In this document: positions 57,256 through 64,000 of the stretch, piece after piece
Layout of the letters: every line of letters starts with the position of its first letter
How positions within the stretch are numbered: position 1 is the first letter of the stretch
Origin: Vibrio splendidus
Lineage (GTDB): Bacteria; Pseudomonadota; Gammaproteobacteria; Enterobacterales; Vibrionaceae
Length of the DNA: 64,000 nt
NCBI RefSeq assembly: GCF_024347615.1
Contig: NZ_AP025508.1
Location: 124,001-188,000, forward strand
Direction of reading: 5' to 3'
Translations under genes and position numbers: made by a program
Notes under the pieces: generated by a model
Databases searched by the model: none
What the model was told of the DNA's origin: nothing
What the model saw: the letters and a program-made list of their open reading frames with translations, nothing else

Positions 57256-58682
57256 CAATGGTCGACAAAGATAAAATTAAAAGTGGTTTCATTTGGAGTG
57301 CGCTAGATAGCTTTGGTGCACAGCTTATAGGTTTAGCTATTAGCTTAACCTTAGCTAAGCTCCTGGGTCCGAGTGCGTTCGGGTTAGTCGCAATATTGAC
57401 AATATTCATAGCTATTGCAAATGTATTTGTGAATGCTGGGTTTAGTCAGGCGCTAATTCGAAAGCTAGATAGAAGTGAAGTTGACTTTTCTACAACTTTT
57501 TATTTTAGTTTAGCCGTTTCAATTATATGTTATATATCACTATATTGCTTGGCCCCTTATATTTCTGATTTTTACCAGGAGCCTCAATTAACATCGCTAA
57601 CTCGTTTTATCGCCTTTGTTATTATAATTAACGCTTTTTCTGTAATTCCAAAAGTGAAGTTGAGTGTTGATTTGAATTTCAAAACACAAGCAAAATGTAG
57701 CCTAGCTTCACTTTTAGTTAGTGGATCATTAGCTTTATATTTAGCACTAAATGGTTATGGTGTTTGGGCATTAGTAGCACAGCAAATAACCCTAGCCTTG
57801 GTTAATGTGCTAATGTTAAGTTATATTGATCCTTGGTGGCCAAAACATCAATTCTCTATAGAATCTTTTAAAGAATTATTCGGGTTTGGCTCTAAGCTTC
57901 TTTTGTCTGGGTTACTAGACACTATATACACTAATATATACGGCCTTATCATAGGTAAATATTTCAGTTCCGCACAACTTGGAATATTTAATCAGGCAGA
58001 TAAGCTTTCAAGTGTACCAGCAATGACACTTACAGGAATTATTCAAAAAGTAACTTTTCCACTTTTAAGTAGCATGCAGCATGACATTGAAAAATTAGAA
58101 CGGTCATATTTATTGATACTGCAGTTTTCTGCTTTTATAATATTCCCTTTTATGTTTGGGATTAGTATTATTGCAACACCTTTAATTGATGTTATTTTAG
58201 GTGAAAGCTGGAAAGCCAGCGCTGAATATATTAGCATTATTAGCGTAGCATTTTCACTTTATCCTATTCATGCGATAAACTTGAATATGCTTCAAGTGAA
58301 AGGCCGATCGGATCTTTTCCTAAAGTTAGAAGTCATTAAGAAAATTATGATGACTATTATGTTGATTGTGACAGTACCTATTAGTATAAAAGCAATGTGT
58401 GTTGGAATGGTTGTTACATCATTCTTATCTTTGTTAATTAATACGTATTATACAGGCAAGTTATCGACATTAACTGCTTATAAACAGTTAATATCTTTAC
58501 TCCCTATAGGTCTTATTACCGTATTGTCTGCCTTTATTGGGTTTGTTTTTGGTAATAATGTGGATAACAATATATTTAAAATAATCACAATGTTAGGTGT
58601 AGCATCAATTAGTTATATAATAATGATGGTTATTTTACAACGTCCTTTGCTAATTGATCTAAAAAATACATTAAAGGTTTAG
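57252..58682 (+). CDS. wzx: Wzx-type O-unit flippase (MOP/PST family)
   Basis: The 476-residue protein has about 12-14 hydrophobic helices. The FGLVAI and YGVWALVAQQ segments are typical of polysaccharide export (PST) MOP proteins. It should flip undecaprenyl-linked O-units to the periplasm, where a Wzy polymerase (encoded at 62682) acts. The closest type seems to be the WzxC-like group. DNA is AT-rich compared with rfbBADC. Confidence 0.85.
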   Translation: MTMVDKDKIKSGFIWSALDSFGAQLIGLAISLTLAKLLGPSAFGLVAILTIFIAIANVFVNAGFSQALIRKLDRSEVDFSTTFYFSLAVSIICYISLYCLAPYISDFYQEPQLTSLTRFIAFVIIINAFSVIPKVKLSVDLNFKTQAKCSLASLLVSGSLALYLALNGYGVWALVAQQITLALVNVLMLSYIDPWWPKHQFSIESFKELFGFGSKLLLSGLLDTIYTNIYGLIIGKYFSSAQLGIFNQADKLSSVPAMTLTGIIQKVTFPLLSSMQHDIEKLERSYLLILQFSAFIIFPFMFGISIIATPLIDVILGESWKASAEYISIISVAFSLYPIHAINLNMLQVKGRSDLFLKLEVIKKIMMTIMLIVTVPISIKAMCVGMVVTSFLSLLINTYYTGKLSTLTAYKQLISLLPIGLITVLSAFIGFVFGNNVDNNIFKIITMLGVASISYIIMMVILQRPLLIDLKNTLKV

Positions 58683-58718
58683 TCAATATAACCTAAACCT
58701 TTCCTGGAGTTATAATAA

Positions 58719-59798
58719 ATGATCGCGTTAAATAGTCCTATAAAACCTAATTTGAAAAAGCTCTACAAATTACTTGAGCAAGTAAACAGTAATGGTTGGT
58801 TTACTAATTTTGGACCAATGCACAAAGAGCTAACCGGTAAATTAGAAGATTACTTGGGTGTAAAGAACCTTCTCTTAACTAATAATGGTACATCGGCACT
58901 TCAAGTGGCGAGTCGAGCTATGGGAAGTAAATCTTTAATTGCAACTCCGTTTAGTTTTGTCGCAACAGTGAGCGCATTTGATTGGCAGAAAGACGAATTA
59001 GCTTTTACTGACATAGATCCAAACAGCTTGAATTTGAGTCCTCAAGCAGTAGAAGCTGCTTACCGCTTAGGATGTAAAGCAGATACTTTAGTTGCGACTC
59101 ACGTCTATGGTAATCCATGTGATGTAGATTCGATAGATCAATTAAGCACACAGCATAAATTTAAGGTTATTTATGATGCAGCCCATGCCTTTGGTGTAAA
59201 TGTCAACGATCGTTCAGTATTAAGCTTTGGTGATGCAAGCACGTTAAGCTTCCATGCCACTAAAGTTTTTCACACGGTTGAAGGCGGAGCTATTGTCTTT
59301 AGAGATCGGGACCATTTTGAAAGAGCTGAAGATATTATTAACTTTGGAATCAGGCCAGGATATGGTGTTGTTGATGTAGGTATCAATGCCAAACTCAATG
59401 AATACCAAGCCGCGGTCGGCCTTGTTAATCTTGAAAGTATGGATGATATTTTAAACCATAGAGCTGAGCTATTTTACCAGTATCGTCAAGGTTTAAAAGA
59501 GTTGGTGGAACTACCACTTTGGCACCCTGAAGCGAATGCTAATGGTGCTTACATGCCTATCTTATTAGAGAGTGAAGCTCAAATGAAGTCTGTATCATCT
59601 ATGCTCGCTCATAATGATATTCAATCAAGGCACTATTTTGCTCCTAGCTTGGACACAGTATTCACTGATAAGCACAACTACGGTACAACAAACAGTCGGA
59701 GTGCCTCAGAGCGTATATTATGTTTGCCTATGCACGCACATTTAAGTGTAAGTGATGTTAATACAGTGTTGGAAAAAATTAAGAAGGGAATTTTGTGA
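58719..59798 (+). CDS. vioA: dTDP-4-amino-4,6-dideoxyglucose transaminase (VioA-like)
   Basis: The 359-residue DegT-type PLP enzyme has Lys182 in SFHATKVFHTVEGGA as the aldimine lysine; this block is characteristic of VioA-type viosamine transaminases. YDAAHAFG is the PLP aspartate region. It would aminate C4 of dTDP-4-keto-6-deoxyglucose, giving dTDP-viosamine (Qui4N). It overlaps the acyltransferase gene by 4 bp. FdtB/QdtB-type 3-amination is less likely from this motif. Confidence 0.78.
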   Translation: MIALNSPIKPNLKKLYKLLEQVNSNGWFTNFGPMHKELTGKLEDYLGVKNLLLTNNGTSALQVASRAMGSKSLIATPFSFVATVSAFDWQKDELAFTDIDPNSLNLSPQAVEAAYRLGCKADTLVATHVYGNPCDVDSIDQLSTQHKFKVIYDAAHAFGVNVNDRSVLSFGDASTLSFHATKVFHTVEGGAIVFRDRDHFERAEDIINFGIRPGYGVVDVGINAKLNEYQAAVGLVNLESMDDILNHRAELFYQYRQGLKELVELPLWHPEANANGAYMPILLESEAQMKSVSSMLAHNDIQSRHYFAPSLDTVFTDKHNYGTTNSRSASERILCLPMHAHLSVSDVNTVLEKIKKGIL

Positions 59799-60427
59799 AT
59801 CTATATTTAGTTGGAGCCGGTGGCTTTGCGCGAGAAATTTACAGTTACCTAGGAGAGTCTGACTTTAAATATGAAGGTTATGTGCTTCGAGGCCTACTTA
59901 GTGATTATAAAGGCGATTTGGATAATTACCCTGAAATAAAACACAGAATTGTCGGTGATAGAGAATGTCCAGCAATAACTCAAGATGATGCAGTAATCAT
60001 TGCTGTTGCTTCGCCGGAGCAAAAAAATAAGCTGTATGAGTTTTATATTAATAAAGGCATTAATATTTTGAGCTTTATTCATCAGACTGCAGTTATTGGC
60101 TTTAACGTCAAAATTGGAGAAGGAACAGTAATTTGTCCGAATACAACCTTGACTACTGATATAACACTTGGGAAGTGCGTTACTGTGAATGTAAACTCAA
60201 CTGTTGGCCATGATGCCACAATTGGAGATTACTCGACATTGAGTGGTCATTGCGATGTCACAGGATTTGCAAAATTAGGTAAGAGAGTTTTTATGGGGTC
60301 AAGCGCAGTTATCATTCCAAAGGTCAGTGTAGGAGACGGTGCTATCATCGGTGCAGGTAGTGTTATTGTTTCAAGAGTCAAGTCAAGCGTTACGATGTTT
60401 GGAAATCCAGCGAAGAGACTTAAATAA
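59795..60427 (+). CDS. vioB: NeuD/VioB-like sugar acyltransferase
   Basis: The 210-residue protein has an N-terminal Rossmann-like part (LYLVGAGGFAREIYSY) and a C-terminal hexapeptide beta-helix (about 90-200). The catalytic His is likely in GHDATIGDYSTLSGH. Coupled translation with vioA suggests acetylation of the new 4-amino group (Qui4NAc). A different acyl group, such as malonyl or formyl-like, cannot be excluded. Confidence 0.75.
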   Translation: MNLYLVGAGGFAREIYSYLGESDFKYEGYVLRGLLSDYKGDLDNYPEIKHRIVGDRECPAITQDDAVIIAVASPEQKNKLYEFYINKGINILSFIHQTAVIGFNVKIGEGTVICPNTTLTTDITLGKCVTVNVNSTVGHDATIGDYSTLSGHCDVTGFAKLGKRVFMGSSAVIIPKVSVGDGAIIGAGSVIVSRVKSSVTMFGNPAKRLK

Positions 60428-60544
60428 AAATAGAATCGCCAGAGTCTTAAATTAAAGGTATTCTATGTATATAATATTGTTTTACTTTAAAAATACATGA
60501 AATTTGAATAATTATTCTTTCATTTGGTATATGTTAATAAGTTT

Positions 60545-60568
60545 AATCAATATCAATATCAATATCAG
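60545..60568 (+). repeat. Short ATCAAT tandem repeat before a glycosyltransferase gene
   Basis: ATCAATATCAATATCAATAT (three 6-bp units plus a partial) ends 10 bp before the GT2 start and overlaps its ribosome site region. Slippage could alter the spacing without changing the frame. Confidence 0.6.
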
Positions 60569-60577
60569 GATAGATTA

Positions 60578-61558
60578 ATGTTTACAAAACTAATATCACC
60601 TCCAACAGAACAAGAAATTACTAAATATTGGAAATATAAAGATAGGGTTCATGTAACGATAGTTTGTATTACTTTCAACCAAGAAGCATATATAGAAGAT
60701 ACGATAAATGGATTTTTGTCTCAAGAAACAGAATATAAGTTTGAAATAGTTATTCATGATGATGCGTCGACTGACAAGACTAAAGAAATACTCCAAAATT
60801 ATAAGAATAAATATCCATCAATTATCAGGCTTATTTTACAAGATGAAAATCAATATTCAAAAAACTGTCAAAAACCATTTAGTAATGCATTAGGGGTTGC
60901 GGAAGGCGTATATATATCTATATGCGAAGGTGACGATTTTTGGATTGATAAATTAAAATTAGACAAGCAAGTAAAATATCTAATTTCCCATGATAATGTT
61001 TCAATGGTTCATACAAATGTATATGATTTAGATCAAGGTTCAAATAAGGTTATCCTTAGTCAAGTTCCGATAGAGAGTAATAACACTAAAAGCTTGTTTG
61101 TACAGAATCGCATTCGAACTCTGACGACGATGTTTCGAAAAACTGACTGTGACAGTTTCTTCTTAGAGCACGGTAGTGAATCTGAAAATTGGTTGTTAGG
61201 TGATTGGCCATTATGGATTTACCTTTCAATGAAAGGAGAGGTTATGTTGCTTGAAGATGTTACCGCTGTTTATAGAATATTATCAGAGTCCGCATCCAAT
61301 ACTAAGAGTGAAGCCAAATATAATTTGTTTAGATTATCTACCTTAAATATGAGGATTTATATGGCTCATCACTCTAATGTGACTTCAGAAGCATTAAGTT
61401 CGATAGGAAACTCGTCAATTGCAAATTATTTACTTAATGGAACCGAACTCATTGACAATGCTTTTAAATTTGCTTCTTTGAAGTATAAATTTCTATTTAT
61501 ACTTAATGTACTAATTCCATTGAAAAAAATTCATGATTTTAGAAGTCGTTGGTTGTAG
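60578..61558 (+). CDS. GT2 glycosyltransferase
   Basis: From ATG 60578, with CAGGA at 60566-60570, the protein is 326 residues; a TTG at 60524 is a poorer start. The GT-A motifs ITFNQEAYIEDTI, HDDASTDKT and CEGDDFW (DDF metal site) are present. The C-terminus is not assignable. It probably adds a sugar to the O-unit lipid carrier in the cytoplasm. Sugar specificity is unknown; the surrounding operon makes rhamnose and Qui4N precursors. 150 bp of AT-rich noncoding DNA precede it. Confidence 0.8.
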   Translation: MFTKLISPPTEQEITKYWKYKDRVHVTIVCITFNQEAYIEDTINGFLSQETEYKFEIVIHDDASTDKTKEILQNYKNKYPSIIRLILQDENQYSKNCQKPFSNALGVAEGVYISICEGDDFWIDKLKLDKQVKYLISHDNVSMVHTNVYDLDQGSNKVILSQVPIESNNTKSLFVQNRIRTLTTMFRKTDCDSFFLEHGSESENWLLGDWPLWIYLSMKGEVMLLEDVTAVYRILSESASNTKSEAKYNLFRLSTLNMRIYMAHHSNVTSEALSSIGNSSIANYLLNGTELIDNAFKFASLKYKFLFILNVLIPLKKIHDFRSRWL

Positions 61559-61680
61559 ACAGAAACTATTAGTGAAATATTTTTAATCAGTAATTATTTT
61601 TATTCCAGTTAAAATTCGCTAGGATAAAGCATTTAGTTTGTCGAATTTATAAAAATCAATGAAGATTTTAAGGGTTTATT

Positions 61681-62598
61681 TTGGATTATGATGTAATCTT
61701 AGCATCTTATAATGGAAGTCAATACATTAAAGATCAAATTCTTAGCATACTAGGGCAAACAATTAGGCCCCAAGCTATATATATTAGAGATGATTGTTCT
61801 TCAGATAATACGATTGAGATAGTAAAAGATCTAGCCAAAGATTTTGATAATATCTTCGTAGTAGATGATGATTTAGGTAATCTTGGGTATGTGAAAAATT
61901 TCGAAGTATTAGTTCAATCTGTAAGGTCAAAATATTTTTTCTTTTCAGACCAAGATGATATTTGGTTGGAAAGTAAAGCTGAAAAAATGCTGAAAAATAT
62001 AATTGATAAAAATAAATTTAGTTGTTTTAGTAATGCTTATGTAACAGATAGTCAGCTAAATATAAAGGGACGCAAACTAGACGACTCCGTATATGATAAG
62101 TTGCATGAAAAAAACATAATATTAGCAGATAACTTTGTAACAGGTGCTACCTTACTTTGTGAAACTGATTTTGTCACTTCATTACTTCCTTTCCCTGTAG
62201 GTATCCCTCATGATTTTTGGATTGCAGCAAACTCGGAGATTAGAGGAGAACTTTGTTACGTAAAAGATGAGTTAATATATTACCGTCAGCACGATAGTAA
62301 TCTTATTGGTTCTGATGTCGGAGAAGGTTATATTGCTAGGTTCCTACAGTCTCTCACTAATAATAATGTTAAGCAAAGAAGAGCTGCAGTTGTAGAGAAG
62401 TTTAGATTGTTGAACGAAATTAGTAGTAGATATGCCAATATTGCTATATCAAAAGATGTAGTTACATTAATAAAAAAACGTTATTATTGTTATTCTAATG
62501 AAGTAAATTTTCGAACCCTCTTAAAGTTATCTAAAGTGATGGGGATTAAAAACTTTATCTACCTGTTATACGATGTCTTAAAATTGAATAGTAAATAA
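61681..62598 (+). CDS. GT2 glycosyltransferase, rhamnosyltransferase-like
   Basis: Translation begins with a TTG at 61681, since a stop codon lies 9-12 bp upstream in frame; AAGGG at 61670 is the ribosome site. The 305-residue protein has LASYNGSQYIKDQI, RDDCSSDNT and SDQDDIW (DxD metal motif), typical of GT2 rhamnosyltransferases and related enzymes. It may use dTDP-rhamnose from rfbBADC, but this is inference. Confidence 0.8.
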   Translation: MDYDVILASYNGSQYIKDQILSILGQTIRPQAIYIRDDCSSDNTIEIVKDLAKDFDNIFVVDDDLGNLGYVKNFEVLVQSVRSKYFFFSDQDDIWLESKAEKMLKNIIDKNKFSCFSNAYVTDSQLNIKGRKLDDSVYDKLHEKNIILADNFVTGATLLCETDFVTSLLPFPVGIPHDFWIAANSEIRGELCYVKDELIYYRQHDSNLIGSDVGEGYIARFLQSLTNNNVKQRRAAVVEKFRLLNEISSRYANIAISKDVVTLIKKRYYCYSNEVNFRTLLKLSKVMGIKNFIYLLYDVLKLNSK

Positions 62599-62681
62599 TA
62601 TATTAGTATGATTTCTATGGACAAATCTTCACTTCTCAAAAATAGTTTAACTAATAACTCTCTTCGCTGGAATTATTTAAG

Positions 62682-63965
62682 GTGAAAGTTTTGAATGTGT
62701 TTTTTTTAAAAAGAACAATGAATTTTATATTTAGTTTTCTTTTATTTTTACTTACGGTCTTTTATTTGATCCCCTCTCGGATATTTGATATTCCAATGCT
62801 ATATCTTATCAATATCCCACTATCTTTAATTTTCATTTCTAAATGTTTGTTCGGATTTAGGATAGATAAGTTTAGTCTATATTTTGTACTGTATCTTATC
62901 TTTTTACTATTTATCACTCTAGGGGTATCCTATTATCACTCTGGCTCTGACTTATATGTGATAAAAGTTGTAATTATATCTATCATGTTATTTCTCTCAT
63001 CGAGAACTATTATTGATTTGTATCGTCGATTATATTTGGATGATTGGCAGTATTTAATTTTACGAAATATCATATTAGCTGTTTTTCTTAATATTATCCT
63101 TTCAATATTTATCATTTATAATAAAGATTTTGGTTTGGTTTTTTATAATGTATTTAGTCTATCAGAAACCGCTAGGATATACTTCGAATTGGGAAGGCGA
63201 ATCAGTGGAATGTTTGAGAGTGGATTTTCAGTATTGTCCGTTTTCTATGGTTTTGCAGTATTCATAGCCTTTCTTTTCATGTCTAACTATCGTTTTAATA
63301 ATATAAAAAAAATATATTTATATTTATTTTCTGCACTTAGTGCACTTGCAGCCGTATACTCTGGAAGGACAGGGATGATATTAATCCTTTTTATTTGTTT
63401 TTTATCGTTAATTTCCCCAGTTCATATTTTTAAAATCAATAAATCGATCCTTTATCGTGTGTTACTTCTTGTGTTATGCTTTCTCATATTTACTTTTTTT
63501 GTTTACACCGAAAAGGTAATGCATTTTTATATGTGGGCTTTTTCTTTATTTTTTGAAAACTCAGGTCAAATATCTGGTGATACCATTAGTTATATCATAA
63601 ATAATATGCTGATTATTCCTGAGAATTTAATTATAGGTGATGGTAACTTCGGCAGGAGCAATGGTATTCCTTATATCGATAGTGATCTTGGAGTTATACT
63701 ATTAACTAATTTTGGTGGGTTATTTTATACTTTATTATTTGTTGGTAGTTTTTTTATAATATCCTTCCTCCTCTCCAGTTGTACAAATAGCTCAGTATTT
63801 AAGCCTTTTGTGGTTGTGTGTTTTTTTATGTTGCCATTTCTAAACCTTAAAGATGTCTACATTCTAGGTTCTTCTGGAGTCACGCAATTAATTTATTTAG
63901 TGTTATCAGCCCACTTTTTAAGTTGTTTAACAAATAGAGGGAATACTAACTACAAGGTAGAGTAA
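62682..63965 (+). CDS. wzy: O-antigen polymerase Wzy candidate
   Basis: The 427-residue protein has about 10-12 hydrophobic helices with a periplasmic loop near residues 285-335. It has no recognisable catalytic motif, as usual for Wzy, and low sequence conservation. The GTG at 62682 is used; an ATG 12 codons in (62718) is the other option. Position after wzx and two glycosyltransferases in the same direction supports the call. It ends 35 bp before the window edge, and the operon probably continues. Confidence 0.7.
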   Translation: MKVLNVFFLKRTMNFIFSFLLFLLTVFYLIPSRIFDIPMLYLINIPLSLIFISKCLFGFRIDKFSLYFVLYLIFLLFITLGVSYYHSGSDLYVIKVVIISIMLFLSSRTIIDLYRRLYLDDWQYLILRNIILAVFLNIILSIFIIYNKDFGLVFYNVFSLSETARIYFELGRRISGMFESGFSVLSVFYGFAVFIAFLFMSNYRFNNIKKIYLYLFSALSALAAVYSGRTGMILILFICFLSLISPVHIFKINKSILYRVLLLVLCFLIFTFFVYTEKVMHFYMWAFSLFFENSGQISGDTISYIINNMLIIPENLIIGDGNFGRSNGIPYIDSDLGVILLTNFGGLFYTLLFVGSFFIISFLLSSCTNSSVFKPFVVVCFFMLPFLNLKDVYILGSSGVTQLIYLVLSAHFLSCLTNRGNTNYKVE

Positions 63966-64000
63966 ATCTTACTGATTATAAATGTAAGTCTTGAGGATTT

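Noticed and set aside
60545..60568. Phase-variable switch of the GT2 gene
   Set aside because: The 6-bp unit keeps the frame and lies before the likely start, so on/off switching of translation is not expected; only spacing could change.

Overview
The window looks like a chromosomal segment of a marine Vibrio, probably near the Splendidus clade. That species-level guess rests on general resemblance, not on any search. The evidence for Vibrio is the gene order (tex, greB, ompR-envZ, recG, spoT-rpoZ-gmk, rph-pyrE, slmA, coaBC, radC, rpmBG, mutM, coaD, Kdo and core genes, hldD), a CsrB-type RNA, a Kdo kinase, two lipid A late acyltransferases and an O-antigen block. I see no rRNA, tRNA, prophage, integrase, transposase or CRISPR array.

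Layout. 1-11800 is mostly housekeeping on the minus strand (tex, greB, recG, spoT, rpoZ, gmk), with ompR and envZ on the plus strand. A CsrB-family RNA with a UvrY/VarA-type palindrome lies at 2393-2876. 12090-16100 holds a purine permease behind a guanine-class riboswitch, psiE, an alternative oxidase, a probable dehydrogenase remnant and a cold-shock gene. 16168-25330 returns to housekeeping (yicC, rph, pyrE, a lipid A acyltransferase, slmA, coaBC, radC, rpmB, rpmG, mutM).

25421-34332 carries a UDP-glucuronate 4-epimerase, a GT25 enzyme, coaD and inner-core genes (heptosyltransferase, Kdo kinase, waaA, a TagB/TagF-like protein, a WaaE-like enzyme, a GT4 enzyme). From 46598 down to 34353 a minus-strand array of 12 genes runs hldD, lpxM-like, waaL, GT25, a putative nonulosonate transferase, then legB, legC, legG, legI, legH, ptmE-like and legF. 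This is a complete legionaminic-type (nine-carbon sialic acid-like) pathway next to the O-antigen ligase. 46750-53562 has ugd, a TetR-type regulator, envC, cysE, gpsA, secB and a rhodanese gene. From 53676 to the right edge an O-antigen operon with an RfaH ops element encodes dTDP-rhamnose enzymes, a dTDP-viosamine (Qui4N) branch, a flippase, two GT2 enzymes and a polymerase. The operon probably continues past the edge.

How it fits together. Lipid A acylation, Kdo addition and phosphorylation, core assembly, nonulosonate synthesis and transfer, O-unit synthesis, export, polymerisation and ligation are all represented, so the right half is an LPS factory. Ugd plus the distant epimerase could supply UDP-GlcA and UDP-GalA. 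The less expected items are the putative nonulosonate transferase (EDG, HP and SS motifs), the riboswitch, the Csr RNA with its far-upstream activator site, an ompR-envZ pair split by a terminator, and a family of about 42-bp repeats placed just 3' of four unrelated minus-strand genes.
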